A DNA stretch of 64,000 nt from contig JARGOC010000016.1 of NCBI GenBank assembly GCA_029212365.1, forward strand, positions 26,386-90,385. The letters are read 5' to 3'. Position numbers and translations under genes: made by a program. Below, piece after piece: positions 47,085 to 56,978 of this stretch (positions within the stretch are counted from its first letter, which is position 1; each line of letters opens with the position of its first letter). The notes beneath the pieces are model-generated. The model was not told the DNA's origin. It did no database searches and saw nothing but the letters and a program-made list of their open reading frames with translations. The DNA is from Roseovarius sp. (GTDB lineage Bacteria > Pseudomonadota > Alphaproteobacteria > Rhodobacterales > Rhodobacteraceae).

Positions 47085-48049
47085 CTCGTAACCACCGGAA
47101 TACAATCTGCTTTTTCTGAAACAAGCGCTGAACAGAACCGCCGTGCATCGCTGAGATCAGCAAAGCCCATGGCACGCAGGCGATAGAACGTGCGCCCGCC
47201 ACTGCTGGCCTTTTGGATCACCCGGTTCTTGCCTTCCAGATAGGCGGCAAAGCGGCCATTCAACCGGTCCCATTCTGCGCGGGCGATCTCGGGGCTGTCA
47301 TAGGCGCCAAGCTGAGCCAGCCGTGTGCCCACCGGAATACTGTCAGGGGCGATATCCTGAACACCTGCCACAGATGCAGCAATTGCTTGGGCCTGAGCAT
47401 CGCCAGAGGTGTCCAAAGACACCGGACGCAACCGGGGCCGCAACGAGCGTTTCAATCCACCTTTGATTTCCGTCGCAGCCTGAGGCGTCACTAGCGCGGC
47501 GACCTCCTCAACCTGTTCAGGCGTTGGTGCGGTCTGGATCACCGGCGAAAGCTCGGCCAGAGGCTCAACACCTTGCGCCAGACGTGCGGCCAGTTCCTCA
47601 ACTGCGACCAGTTGAATGCTCTCTTCCTCAGCGGTCTGGGGCGGCTCGGCCAATGCGGCGGCCAGGCTTGGCTCGATCACCCGCTGCACTGGAGCTGTAG
47701 CGACTACCAGTGCTGTATCCTCTTGGGTCAACTCCATCGGAGCAGGCGCCAGCACCAAACGATCAGCCGGGGCACCGGTGCCCCCTTCAGCTGCCACGTT
47801 ATTCACGCTAAGGCCTTGATTTTGGGCTTGTTGCCCGCCCGGATCGTCAGGTTGAATGCGCATTGGCCCATCGGCGGCACGTACCACGGGCACCCCGCTG
47901 ACATCCCGCATCAACAGCTTGTACCCCCAGATACCAACCCCCACCAGCAAAGCCAGGGATATCGCCGCGCCCAACAGGTTGGTTGCCGTCGAAAGGGATG
48001 ATTTCTGCCTGCCCACAGCCATAGGCTGCGTCTTGTGCATTTCTGCCAT
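47081..48049 (-). CDS. SPOR-domain membrane protein
   Basis: The 322-aa product has one membrane helix (NLLGAAISLALLVGVGIWGYKLL), a long Ala/Pro/Glu-rich periplasmic linker and a C-terminal SPOR domain (GTRLAQLGAYDSPEIARAEW, TFYRLRAMGFADLSDARRFCSAL). SPOR domains bind denuded peptidoglycan at division sites. The start at 48049 (MAEMHKTQ) has GAGGCGAG upstream. It lies between argS and nagZ. Confidence 0.88.
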   Translation of the reverse strand: MAEMHKTQPMAVGRQKSSLSTATNLLGAAISLALLVGVGIWGYKLLMRDVSGVPVVRAADGPMRIQPDDPGGQQAQNQGLSVNNVAAEGGTGAPADRLVLAPAPMELTQEDTALVVATAPVQRVIEPSLAAALAEPPQTAEEESIQLVAVEELAARLAQGVEPLAELSPVIQTAPTPEQVEEVAALVTPQAATEIKGGLKRSLRPRLRPVSLDTSGDAQAQAIAASVAGVQDIAPDSIPVGTRLAQLGAYDSPEIARAEWDRLNGRFAAYLEGKNRVIQKASSGGRTFYRLRAMGFADLSDARRFCSALVSEKADCIPVVTR

Positions 48050-48128
48050 ATCTCGCCTCGTTTTCTCTGGCAATACATGGTCGCCAGGGATGATGATCTG
48101 CCTCAACCCCGGCCATTTGCACGGTTTA

Positions 48129-49874
48129 TCACCGCATCTCGGTTACCGGAGTTACCCCCAAGATACCAAGACCTGCGGAAATAACAACGGTTACAGCACG
48201 CGCGAGGGCGATTTTCGCCTGCGAAGCGGCAGGATTGTCGTCATCAAGGAAGCGCAGGCTTGGATTGTCGTTGCCCCGATTCCACAGTGCGTGCAATTCG
48301 CTGGCCAGATCATAGAGGTAAAACGCCACGCGGTGCGGCTCGTTTGTGCGGCCTGCGATATCCACCAGACGAGGCCATTCCGCCAGCTTTTTGGCAACAG
48401 ATAATTGTGCGGCGTCACTTAGTATGCTGAGATCTGCGGCGGCCAATGTGGCGTCATCCACGGCCAATCCCGCCTCACCTGCCTTGCGCAGAACCGAGTT
48501 CACCCGCGCATTGGCATATTGCACATAAAACACCGGATTATCCTTGGATTGCTCCAGCACTTTGTCAAAGTCAAAATCCAGCGGTGCGTCGTTCTTGCGG
48601 GTCAGCATGTGAAAGCGGGTCACATCCGCGCCCACCTGATCAACCACATCGCGCAGGGTCACAAAGGTGCCCGCCCGTTTTGACATTTTAAAGGGCTGCC
48701 CATCTTTGAACAGCTTCACCAGCTGGGTCAGCTTGATATCCAGCGAAACATCGCCATCCGACAGTGCCGAAACGGCCGCCTTCATGCGCTTCACATAGCC
48801 GCCGTGATCGGCGCCAAGTACATCAATAAGGGCGTCGAAGCCTCTGGAAATCTTGTCATAATGATAGGCAATGTCAGGCGCGAAATAGGTCCATGCCCCA
48901 TCGGATTTCTTCACCGGGCGGTCCACATCATCGCCATGTTCCGTCGAGCGGAACAAGGTTTGCTCGCGTGGTTCCCAATCTTCGGGCTTTTTGCCTTTGG
49001 GCGGCTCCAGCACGCCCTCATAGATCAGACCTTTGGCCTCAAGAATGGCCAGTGCCTCTTCAATGCGCCCGGTGCCATACAGCGATTTTTCGGAATAAAA
49101 CACATCCATCTTCACACCCAACGCGGCCAGATCGGCGCGGATCAGGTCCATCATCGCTTCGGTGCCAAACTCGCGGACCTCTTGCAGCCAGTTGGCCTCG
49201 GGCTGATCCACATAGGCATCACCTACTTTGGCCTTCAGCGCCTTGCCCACGTCAATCAGGTAATCACCGGGGTATGTGCCATCCTCAAACGCCACCTCCT
49301 GGCCATGTGCCTCAAGGTAGCGCAAATAGACCGAGCGCGCCAAAACATCGACCTGCGCGCCGCCGTCATTAATGTAATATTCGCGGGTGACATCATAGCC
49401 GACAAAATCCAGCAGACTGGCCAGCGCATCCCCAAAGACCGCACCGCGGGTGTGGCCCACATGCAATGGCCCGGTGGGGTTGGCGGAAACATATTCAACG
49501 TTCACCTTGACGCCCTGCCCTGTGGTGGAGCGGCCAAAGCCATCGCCCGCCTGCAATGCGGCGCGGGTGACGTCGTGCCAAAGGGACGGCGACAATCGCA
49601 GGTTCAAAAACCCAGGACCAGCCACATCAGCGGCCTCAACACGCGGATCGTCCAACAACCGCGCGGCCAGAGCCTCGGCAATATTGCGCGGCTTGGCCCC
49701 GGCCGGTTTGGCCAGCACCATAGCCGCGTTGGTGGCCATATCGCCATGGGCCGAATCACGCGGGGGTTCTACCGCAACATTGGTAAAATCGAGACCACCA
49801 GGCAGATCGCCTGCCGTCTGCATGGCCGTCAGCGCCTCAAGCACCAGCGCGCGGATATCAGTAAAAAGATTCAT
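48129..49874 (-). CDS. argS: arginyl-tRNA synthetase
   Basis: The 581-aa class I synthetase has the HIGH-like motif [17 protein letters not shown] and a KMSK-type loop ([13 protein letters not shown]), and the family C-terminus ([20 protein letters not shown]). It charges tRNA-Arg. It heads a long minus-strand run with SPOR, nagZ, scpA and scpB. Confidence 0.97.
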   Translation of the reverse strand: MNLFTDIRALVLEALTAMQTAGDLPGGLDFTNVAVEPPRDSAHGDMATNAAMVLAKPAGAKPRNIAEALAARLLDDPRVEAADVAGPGFLNLRLSPSLWHDVTRAALQAGDGFGRSTTGQGVKVNVEYVSANPTGPLHVGHTRGAVFGDALASLLDFVGYDVTREYYINDGGAQVDVLARSVYLRYLEAHGQEVAFEDGTYPGDYLIDVGKALKAKVGDAYVDQPEANWLQEVREFGTEAMMDLIRADLAALGVKMDVFYSEKSLYGTGRIEEALAILEAKGLIYEGVLEPPKGKKPEDWEPREQTLFRSTEHGDDVDRPVKKSDGAWTYFAPDIAYHYDKISRGFDALIDVLGADHGGYVKRMKAAVSALSDGDVSLDIKLTQLVKLFKDGQPFKMSKRAGTFVTLRDVVDQVGADVTRFHMLTRKNDAPLDFDFDKVLEQSKDNPVFYVQYANARVNSVLRKAGEAGLAVDDATLAAADLSILSDAAQLSVAKKLAEWPRLVDIAGRTNEPHRVAFYLYDLASELHALWNRGNDNPSLRFLDDDNPAASQAKIALARAVTVVISAGLGILGVTPVTEMR

Positions 49875-49929
49875 CGGTTTTCCTTCGTCGCGTTGAGCGC
49901 TGGTTTACCACCCATGGCATCCCCGTCAA

Positions 49930-51093
49930 TCACCCGTGTTCACCGGCCCCGCCGGGACCTCCCAACAGCTTTGCATGGGCCTGAAGCGCGTAGCGGTCTG
50001 TCATTCCGGCGATGTAATCACTGATCAAACGGGCCAGAGCTGTGTCGCCCTGTGCGCGCGTCACCGCGGACTGCCAGGTGTCTGGCAAGGCTTCGGGGTG
50101 GGCCATGTAATATGGGAACAATTCTTCAACAACAGTCGTCACCCGTGTGCGCATCTCAACCACAACAGGCGCGCGGTACATATGTTTGAACAGGAAGGCG
50201 CGGATCACCTTCAGGTCGGCCCAGAGCGCCGGGGAAAACCGGATCACCGGCTGGCCCAGATGGCGGACCGCGCTGGCGCTTTGTGGATTAAGCTGTGCCA
50301 GAATGGCCTGTGATGTGGTGATCACATCCTCAACCATCACACCAAACACCCGGCGCAGCGCCTCGTGACGGCGCCGATAGCTGTCTAGACCGGGGTACTT
50401 TGCATCCACTCTGGCATATGCCGCCCCGATGATGGGCAGGTCCAGAATATCGCTTTCGTCAAATAGCCCGGCGCGCAGCCCGTCGTGCAGGTCGTGGTTA
50501 TTATATGCAATGTCATCGGCCAAGGCCGCCACCTGCGCCTCGGCTGAGGCATGGGTGTGCAGCTCCAGATCATGGCGCGTGTCATACTCGGCCAAGGCAT
50601 AGGGCAAGTCACCCACCACTGGCCCGTTGTGTTTGGCGATGCCCTCCAGCGTGTCCCACGTCAGGTTCAGCCCGTCAAAATCCGCGTAATGGCGTTCCAG
50701 CGATGTGACAATCCGCACGGCCTGCGCGTTATGGTCAAACCCTCCATAGGGTTGCATCAAAGCATTCAGCGCATCCTCGCCGGTGTGCCCGAAAGGCGTA
50801 TGGCCCAGATCATGCGCCAGTGCCACCGCCTCGGTCAGCTCGCCGTTCAGATGCAAGGCCCCGGCGATGGTACGCGCCACTTGTGCCACTTCGATGGAAT
50901 GGGTCAGACGGGTGCGAAAATAATCACCCTCATGTTCCACAAACACCTGGGTTTTGTGCTTCAACCGCCGAAATGCGCTGGAATGGATGATCCGGTCACG
51001 GTCACGCTGATAACACGAGCGAAACGCGCTTTCTTCCTCGGCCACCAGCCGACCACGTGCTTTGCTTGGATCAAGGGCATAAAGAGCCTGCAT
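49930..51093 (-). CDS. dgt: deoxyguanosinetriphosphate triphosphohydrolase-like protein
   Basis: The 387-aa HD-domain protein has RLTHSIEVAQVARTIA, VALAHDLGHTPFGHTGEDAL and the DDIAYNNHD segment, all metal ligands kept. It removes triphosphate from dNTPs. The stop lies 55 nt before the argS start. It is divergent from the Fe-S carrier gene. Confidence 0.93.
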   Translation of the reverse strand: MQALYALDPSKARGRLVAEEESAFRSCYQRDRDRIIHSSAFRRLKHKTQVFVEHEGDYFRTRLTHSIEVAQVARTIAGALHLNGELTEAVALAHDLGHTPFGHTGEDALNALMQPYGGFDHNAQAVRIVTSLERHYADFDGLNLTWDTLEGIAKHNGPVVGDLPYALAEYDTRHDLELHTHASAEAQVAALADDIAYNNHDLHDGLRAGLFDESDILDLPIIGAAYARVDAKYPGLDSYRRRHEALRRVFGVMVEDVITTSQAILAQLNPQSASAVRHLGQPVIRFSPALWADLKVIRAFLFKHMYRAPVVVEMRTRVTTVVEELFPYYMAHPEALPDTWQSAVTRAQGDTALARLISDYIAGMTDRYALQAHAKLLGGPGGAGEHG

Positions 51094-51177
51094 CTATCGC
51101 TAATCCTTGTCGCCTGTCCCAAGGGGACATATATTGCAATCGCAACGACAGTTAAACCGCCCACCGGAGCGCATTTT

Positions 51178-51501
51178 ATGAACCTACCCCCAAAAGTGAC
51201 ATCGCGTGCCTTTGAACAATTGGCCGCCATTGGTGCAGGCCAACAGGGTCAGGCCCTGCGCGTGGCCGTTGAGGGCGGTGGCTGCTCGGGCTTTCAGTAT
51301 GAAATCAAGCTGGATGAACCGGGTGCAGATGATCTGGTGCTGGAAGGTGCAGGCGAAAAAGTGGTGGTTGATGCCATTTCCCTGCCGTTTCTGGCCGGGG
51401 CCACGATTGACTATACCCAAGAGTTGATCGGTGCACGCTTTGTGATCGAGAATCCCAATGCGTCCAGTTCCTGTGGCTGTGGTGTGTCTTTTTCGATGTA
51501 G
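51178..51501 (+). CDS. A-type iron-sulfur carrier (ErpA/IscA family)
   Basis: The 107-aa product has the three conserved Cys of A-type carriers (GGGCSGFQY and SSCGCGVSF). It delivers Fe-S clusters to target apoproteins. The start at 51178 (MNLPPKVTSRAF) is fixed by family length. Divergence from dgt leaves an 84-bp shared promoter region. Confidence 0.93.
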   Translation: MNLPPKVTSRAFEQLAAIGAGQQGQALRVAVEGGGCSGFQYEIKLDEPGADDLVLEGAGEKVVVDAISLPFLAGATIDYTQELIGARFVIENPNASSSCGCGVSFSM

Positions 51502-51554
51502 CTTGCGCGGGCTTGGCGTCTGCGCAATAGATGCACCCCAACAGGAGGCCGCCC

Positions 51555-52337
51555 ATGAAAATCGCCAGTTTCAACATCAATGGTATCAAGGCGCGGATCA
51601 ACGCCCTGCCCGATTGGCTGGACGAAGCGCAGCCCGATGTGGCGCTGTTGCAGGAAATCAAATCAGTTGATGAGGCCTTCCCGCGTGAGATCTTTGAGGA
51701 TCGCGGCTATCGGGTGGAAACCCATGGTCAAAAGGGCTTCAACGGTGTGGCGATCCTGTCAAAACTGCCGCTAGAGGATGTGACCCGTGGATTGCCCGGA
51801 GATGACAGCGATGAGCAGGCCCGCTGGATCGAGGCCACGGTGATGGGCGATAAGGGGGCAGTTCGGGTCTGTGGTTTGTACCTGCCCAACGGCAACCCCT
51901 GCCCCGGCCCGAAGTATGATTACAAATTGGCGTGGATGGAGCGGCTCTATGCGCGTGCCCAACAATTGCTGGCCTCCGAGGAACCCGCCTTGATGGCCGG
52001 GGATTACAATATCATTCCCCAGGATGAAGACGCCAAACGCCCCGAAGTCTGGCAGGAAGACGCATTGGCGCGCCCCGAAAGCCGCGCGGCGTGGCGCCGG
52101 ATCGTGAACCTTGGGTTTACCGAGGCCTTTCGCGCGTGCCACCAGGGGCCGGGGCATTACTCATTCTGGGATTATCAGGCCGGCGCCTGGAATCGTGATG
52201 ACGGCATTCGGATTGACCACTTCCTGCTGACACCTCAGGCGGCAGATCACCTGAAGGACTGCCAGATAGACAAAGACATCCGGGCGCGCGAAAAGCCATC
52301 GGACCATGTGCCAATCTGGATTGAACTGGATATTTAG
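51555..52337 (+). CDS. xthA: exodeoxyribonuclease III
   Basis: The 260-aa product has the family motifs IASFNINGIKAR, LLQEIKSVDEAFP, GDYNIIPQDEDAK and SDHVPIWIE. It acts as an AP endonuclease in base-excision repair. The start at 51555 has AGGAGG 7 nt upstream. The gene is 53 nt after the Fe-S carrier. Confidence 0.95.
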   Translation: MKIASFNINGIKARINALPDWLDEAQPDVALLQEIKSVDEAFPREIFEDRGYRVETHGQKGFNGVAILSKLPLEDVTRGLPGDDSDEQARWIEATVMGDKGAVRVCGLYLPNGNPCPGPKYDYKLAWMERLYARAQQLLASEEPALMAGDYNIIPQDEDAKRPEVWQEDALARPESRAAWRRIVNLGFTEAFRACHQGPGHYSFWDYQAGAWNRDDGIRIDHFLLTPQAADHLKDCQIDKDIRAREKPSDHVPIWIELDI

Positions 52338-52370
52338 AACGCCTTCATAATCCAAGAGACAACTGCCCCT

Positions 52371-53537
52371 TCATGGGTCGCGCGTCACATCGTGATTATA
52401 AAGCCAGTCAAATTGCCGCTGGATGCGCCCCGCTGATATGCGCCCCATCAACCGCAGCCCCAGATGCGCCACTAAACGCAGGGGCGCGAAGGCCAAATGG
52501 TATTTCCACGCATTGCCATTGGCGGCCTCAATGACCCGGCAAACGCGTGCGTGCCTACGCTGTTGATACTTGGCCAATGCCGCATCCAGATCGTCTGAGC
52601 ATTCCACCTCATCCGCCAAGACCCAGGCATCCTCCAGCGCCATATTGGCCCCTTGCGCCAGAAACGGCAGCGTCGGATGGGCGGCATCCCCCAACATAGC
52701 CACGCCGGGGCGCCGCCAGACCTGCGCCACCTTATGGCGAAAGAGCCCCCATTGATGCACCTTTTCAATCTGCGCCAGAACGGCCTGCACCTGCGGATCA
52801 AAATCTGCAAAGTCTCGGCGCAGATCATCTGCGTCTGCTTTGACGCTCCAGCCTTCCTCAACCCATGATTTGCGCTCTTGCACGGCAACGACATTCAGAA
52901 AATGGCCGCCACGCAAGGGATACAGCACCACATGGCGATGCGGCCCCATAAACAGGCGCACCTCATTGGGCTGGCCTGTGGTGTTTGGGACAATCGCGCG
53001 CCAGGCAACTTGCCCGGTAAAAAAGGGCTTGGGCGTGGGGGTCAAAAGCGGGCGCACGACAGAATGCAGACCATCTGCGCCGATCACCAGATCAGCACTG
53101 AGGCGGGCGCCATTGGCCAGATGCACCGTCGCAGGCGTGCCCGGATCAACCGAAACAGCCCTTTGCAACAGACGGATTTTGACGCCTACCTCGCGCGCAC
53201 TCTCAGCCAGAAGTTCAATCAAATCAGCGCGGTGGAGAAAATGGTAGACCCCCGGCGCATCTGTGTTCACCGGCATGCGCAGCACTTCGCCCTTGCGGTA
53301 ATCGCGCAAGCTGACGGCCTCGGCCTGCACCGAACAGCGCGCCACCCTCTCGCCCAGGCCCATAGCGTCCAGCACGGCAAATCCATTGGGGCTGATTTGC
53401 AATCCTGCCCCCACCTCGGTGATTGCCTCGGCCTGCTCCAACACGGTCACATCGGCACCGCGTTGGGCAAAGATGCGCGCAGCACTCAATCCGCCAATAC
53501 CTGCGCCAATGATTATGATACTCTTTGATGTCAGCAT
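52371..53537 (-). CDS. FAD-dependent monooxygenase, salicylate-hydroxylase-like
   Basis: The 388-aa product has the FAD dinucleotide motif IIIIGAGIGGLSAARIFA, the DG motif VIGADGLHSVVRPLL and the GD motif MLGDAAHPTLPFLAQGAN. It is a PHBH-fold aromatic hydroxylase. The substrate is not settled by sequence. It has no aromatic degradation neighbours. Confidence 0.88.
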   Translation of the reverse strand: MLTSKSIIIIGAGIGGLSAARIFAQRGADVTVLEQAEAITEVGAGLQISPNGFAVLDAMGLGERVARCSVQAEAVSLRDYRKGEVLRMPVNTDAPGVYHFLHRADLIELLAESAREVGVKIRLLQRAVSVDPGTPATVHLANGARLSADLVIGADGLHSVVRPLLTPTPKPFFTGQVAWRAIVPNTTGQPNEVRLFMGPHRHVVLYPLRGGHFLNVVAVQERKSWVEEGWSVKADADDLRRDFADFDPQVQAVLAQIEKVHQWGLFRHKVAQVWRRPGVAMLGDAAHPTLPFLAQGANMALEDAWVLADEVECSDDLDAALAKYQQRRHARVCRVIEAANGNAWKYHLAFAPLRLVAHLGLRLMGRISAGRIQRQFDWLYNHDVTRDP

Positions 53538-53555
53538 GATCTTAGTGATGAAACG

Positions 53556-53582
53556 AAAAACGCCAGAGCGAAAGCCCTGGCG
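53556..53582 (-). terminator. rho-independent terminator of dksA
   Basis: On the minus strand, CGCCAGGGC-TTTC-GCTCTGGCG (9-pair stem) is followed by TTTTT. It lies between the dksA stop and the monooxygenase start 19 nt further on. Confidence 0.9.
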
Positions 53583-53608
53583 CCCAAATATATCTGTGGC
53601 AGGTTGCC

Positions 53609-54064
53609 TCAGTCGTCGCGGTGGACCTTTTCGCGGCGCTCGTGACGTTCCTGTGCTTCCAGGCTCATCGTCGCAATCGGACGGGCGTCCAGACGTTTCA
53701 GGCTGATCGGCTCACCTGTCACTTCGCAATAGCCAAATTCGCCTTCGTCAACACGGCGCAATGCGCTGTCGATCTTGGCCACCAGTTTGCGTTGCCGATC
53801 ACGGGTGCGCAGCTCTAGTGCGCGGTCGGTTTCTTCTGACGCACGATCCGCCACATCAGGGATCGCCCGCGTGCCATCCTGCAAACCTTCGATAGTGTCT
53901 CGGCTGTCGGCAAGTAACTCATTGCGCCAATTCATCAGCTTACGACGAAAATACTCAACCTGGCGTTCATTCATGAATGGTTCATCGTCTGCCGGCTTGT
54001 AATCATCAGGCAGGAATACTTCCGCTTTCATGTCAGCTCCCTTATCAAGGCTGGTGTCCGCCAT
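53609..54064 (-). CDS. dksA: DksA-family RNA polymerase-binding factor
   Basis: The 151-aa product has a central coiled coil (YFRRKLMNWRNELLADSRDTI, then ADRASEETDRALELRTRDRQRKL) with the tip residues Asp and Ala kept, and the C-terminal YCEVTGEPISLKRLDARP. Only one of the four zinc-binding Cys of E. coli DksA remains, as in other Rhodobacterales DksA. It tunes transcription with ppGpp in the family. The start at 54064 follows GAGGAGA. Confidence 0.93.
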   Translation of the reverse strand: MADTSLDKGADMKAEVFLPDDYKPADDEPFMNERQVEYFRRKLMNWRNELLADSRDTIEGLQDGTRAIPDVADRASEETDRALELRTRDRQRKLVAKIDSALRRVDEGEFGYCEVTGEPISLKRLDARPIATMSLEAQERHERREKVHRDD

Positions 54065-54223
54065 GTTCTTCTCCTCAAACATCAGGCAGGCCCTTGCGCC
54101 TCACCTACACCCGGATTATCGAATTGTCACTAGTCAATCACGCAGCATTGATGTGTTTTCTTTTCGCCACTATTGTGCGCGCGAACCGCAGTTGGCGGAT
54201 AGCAAAAGGTTAAGAAGAATCTC

Positions 54224-55063
54224 ATGAAATTCCAAGGCACTGACACCTATATCGCCACTGATGACCTGACGGTTGCCGTCAATGCAGCCGTCACATTGGA
54301 ACGCCCCTTGCTGGTCAAGGGAGAGCCCGGCACCGGCAAAACCGAACTGGCCCGCCAGGTCGCCAGCGCGCTGGGGTTGCCGATGCTGGAGTGGAACATC
54401 AAATCCACCACCAAAGCCCAACAGGGGCTGTATGAATACGATGCGGTCAGCCGCTTGCGTGACAGCCAACTGGGCGAAGAGAAAGTTCACGATGTGGGCA
54501 ACTACATTAAGAAGGGCAAACTCTGGCAGGCGTTTGATGCTGACCAAAAGCTGGTTTTGCTGATTGATGAGATCGACAAGGCCGATATCGAGTTTCCAAA
54601 TGACCTGCTGCAAGAACTCGATAAGATGGAGTTCCACGTCTATGAGACAGGCCAGACGATCAAAGCCCGGCATCGCCCGATTGTGATCATCACCTCAAAC
54701 AATGAAAAAGAGCTGCCGGACGCCTTTCTGCGGCGTTGCTTTTTCCACTATATCCGCTTTCCTGATGTGGACACGTTGCGCAAGATCGTCGAGGTGCATC
54801 ACCCCGGCATCAAAGAGGCATTGCTGACCACCGCGCTGACCCAATTCTATGACATCCGTGAGCAGACAGGACTAAAGAAAAAGCCATCCACCTCAGAAGT
54901 GCTGGATTGGCTGAAGCTGATCCTGGCCGAAGACCTGACGTCTGAGGATCTGAAACGCGACGGCGCCAATGCCCTGCCCCAGTTGCATGGCGCATTGTTG
55001 AAAAACGAACAGGACGTACATTTGTTTGAACGCCTCGCGTTCATGGCGCGCAGTCAGCGGTAA
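54224..55063 (+). CDS. MoxR-type AAA ATPase
   Basis: The 279-aa product has Walker A (GEPGTGKTEL), Walker B (LLIDEIDKAD) and an Asn sensor (ITSNNEKELPDAFLRRC). MoxR ATPases act as chaperones for metal-cofactor or complex assembly, usually with a VWA partner; one is encoded at 56979. Confidence 0.93.
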   Translation: MKFQGTDTYIATDDLTVAVNAAVTLERPLLVKGEPGTGKTELARQVASALGLPMLEWNIKSTTKAQQGLYEYDAVSRLRDSQLGEEKVHDVGNYIKKGKLWQAFDADQKLVLLIDEIDKADIEFPNDLLQELDKMEFHVYETGQTIKARHRPIVIITSNNEKELPDAFLRRCFFHYIRFPDVDTLRKIVEVHHPGIKEALLTTALTQFYDIREQTGLKKKPSTSEVLDWLKLILAEDLTSEDLKRDGANALPQLHGALLKNEQDVHLFERLAFMARSQR

Positions 55064-55436
55064 ATCCCGCGCAAATCATGGTAAACAGAAAGTGCTGGCT
55101 CGGGCGATCATACGTCCGGGCTGGCAACAATCGTTTCCTTCCGTAAAGACTGTTACATCAACGACTCACTCCAGTAACTTGATTTTGTGAACAAAAATAG
55201 AACATCAGGGTCGATTCTCTGCAAAAGAGAATCGGCCACATTATTGCCTTAATTCGTCCTTACCGCCGACCACATGAGTCACCAATGTCCACTCGAACCA
55301 GATTGGAAAATGGGCCAGGCGCCAGGCACGAGCAGCACTAAGAAGCGCCAGCCAGGACCCCCATCCCAATCAGGACACCGCCCCTGTGCCATGTCGGCAT
55401 CCAGGGGTTTGGTACTACATCAGTTTCGGGGGCCCG
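55064..55436. other. spacer between moxR and DUF2927 gene
   Basis: No gene seen. It holds the GAAC-N7-GAAC element (separate entry) and a perfect 9-bp hairpin CGATTCTCT / AGAGAATCG (55212-55234) with a 5-nt loop and no T-run. Confidence 0.5.
55189..55203. promoter_or_regulatory. candidate LexA box GAAC-N7-GAAC
   Basis: GAAC at 55189-55192 and GAAC at 55200-55203 are separated by exactly 7 nt, the direct-repeat form known for the alphaproteobacterial LexA box (GTTC-N7-GTTC on the other strand). It lies 233 nt before the DUF2927 gene. No SOS gene is adjacent, so this may be chance. Confidence 0.35.
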
Positions 55437-56804
55437 ATGCGTAAAGTTTTACTACCGATTTGCCTCATGTTGGGGGCCTGTGTGGCTGGAACAACCAGCG
55501 ATCAGCCCACCCGTGCAAATACACAAACTCAATCCATGATGCCCAGCATGAAGGCCTTTGCGGCCCCGCGCCCGGTGCCCCCCTCACGATCGAACCGTGA
55601 TATTCACCGAGATTTCATGGATCTGTCCTTTCAACTGGAATCGGGCCGCTTGCTGACCCAGTTCACCCGTTTTGAAGGGCCTGTGTCAGTGCGTGTCACC
55701 GGCGCGCCACCGCCCAATCTGGCCCCGGATCTGAACCGTCTGTTGTATCGTTTACGCAATGAGGCAGGTATTCAGATCGCCCGCACCAATGATGCCAATG
55801 CCAACATCACGATCGAAGCCGTATCGCGCGCCGACATCCGCCGTCACCTGCCCAAAGCGGCCTGTTTTGTTGTGCCAAATATTTCGGCCCTGTCTGAATA
55901 CCGCGCCGCCAAACGCAGCCGTGCCACGAACTGGAGCACGATGAAGCGCCGTGAAAAACTGGCGATTTTCTTGCCCAGTGACGCCAGCCCGCAGGAGGTA
56001 CGTGATTGCCTTCACGAAGAATTGGCACAGGCGCTTGGGCCTCTCAATGATCTCTATCGCCTGCCGGATTCCGTGTTCAATGATGACAATGTGCATACTG
56101 TTCTGACCGGCTTTGATATGCTGATATTGCGGGCGTATTATGCGCCCGAGATACACAATGGCATGGCCCGTGGTCAGGTGGCCGCGCGCCTGCCTGCAAT
56201 TTTGTCACGCCTAAATCCTGCTGGTGATCAGGTTGCGCCACGCCACGCCGATTCCACGCCGCGTGCCTGGATCCGCGCCATTCAAACCGCTTTGGGCCCA
56301 GGTGCCCGCCCCGCACAGCGCCGCACTGCCGCGACCGAGGCTGTAAAGATCGCTCAGGCAATGGGCTGGAGCGATCATCGTCGCGCCTTTAGTCATTTTG
56401 CCCTCGGACGGCTAAATCAAGGGGCTGATCCGCGCTTTGCCCAATCCCAGTTCCAACTGGCAGACCAGTTCTATCGTCAAACCCCCAATACATCCTTGCA
56501 TCAGGCCTATGCTGCCTCCCATCTGGCCGCCCATGCCGTCAGCCGCGGACAAGGCCCTGAGGCCTTGGCGATCATAGGCCCACATCTGGCCATTACCGAG
56601 CGTCACGAGAACGCGGCCTTGCTGGCCACGTTGCTGATGCTGCGTGCCGAAGCGTTGGAGCTGTCGGGGCGCGTCTCAGAGGCGAAGGCAGTTCGACTGG
56701 ACAGTCTGGGCTGGGCGCGGTACGGGTTTGGCGCGGATTGGGCTGTGCGTGCAAAGCTGCGTGAAATCTCGGCTCTCTCCCCGCTGAAGGGATCAAACGG
56801 GTAG
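55437..56804 (+). CDS. DUF2927 lipoprotein with HEELAQ motif
   Basis: The 455-aa product has a lipoprotein signal (LLPICLMLGAC) and a DUF2927-type domain (about 55-260) with H193-E194-E195-L-A-Q198 in CLHEELAQALGPLNDLYR, like a zinc metalloprotease HExxQ/HExxH helix. The C-terminal half (about 290-450) is helical, possibly TPR-like (AFSHFALGRLNQGADPRF). Exported and anchored. Start 55437 gives the signal intact. It lies between moxR and the VWA gene. Confidence 0.75.
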   Translation: MRKVLLPICLMLGACVAGTTSDQPTRANTQTQSMMPSMKAFAAPRPVPPSRSNRDIHRDFMDLSFQLESGRLLTQFTRFEGPVSVRVTGAPPPNLAPDLNRLLYRLRNEAGIQIARTNDANANITIEAVSRADIRRHLPKAACFVVPNISALSEYRAAKRSRATNWSTMKRREKLAIFLPSDASPQEVRDCLHEELAQALGPLNDLYRLPDSVFNDDNVHTVLTGFDMLILRAYYAPEIHNGMARGQVAARLPAILSRLNPAGDQVAPRHADSTPRAWIRAIQTALGPGARPAQRRTAATEAVKIAQAMGWSDHRRAFSHFALGRLNQGADPRFAQSQFQLADQFYRQTPNTSLHQAYAASHLAAHAVSRGQGPEALAIIGPHLAITERHENAALLATLLMLRAEALELSGRVSEAKAVRLDSLGWARYGFGADWAVRAKLREISALSPLKGSNG

Positions 56805-56807
56805 AAC

Positions 56808-56975
56808 ATGATCGTACTGATTGGGGCAATTTTGGGCGCTGTTATCGGCGCCCTTATCGCCAGCCGCCGCAAAGGCCGCACCGCTGACATTCTGCAATAT
56901 GCTTTTGTTTTTGCGCTGATGTTTGCGCTTGGCGGATTGTTTGCCACTCTCCTCATCCATCGCGCCTGGATTTAG
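56808..56975 (+). CDS. 55-aa membrane protein
   Basis: The frame MIVLIGAILGAVIGALIAS-...-HRAWI has two hydrophobic helices around a basic turn (SRRKGRTADI). ATG 56808 lies 3 nt after the DUF2927 stop and its own stop ends 3 nt before the VWA start, so it is tightly packed in the cluster. No family recognised. Confidence 0.7.
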   Translation: MIVLIGAILGAVIGALIASRRKGRTADILQYAFVFALMFALGGLFATLLIHRAWI

Positions 56976-56978
56976 GCC

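Noticed and set aside
48804..50024. 406-aa plus-strand frame
   Set aside because: It is antisense to argS and runs into dgt; composition is Gly/His/Arg-rich and not protein-like.
55274..55444. 56-codon plus-strand frame MSHQCPLEPDW...
   Set aside because: No ribosome site, low-complexity Pro/Ser/Lys content, and it overlaps the start of the DUF2927 gene.
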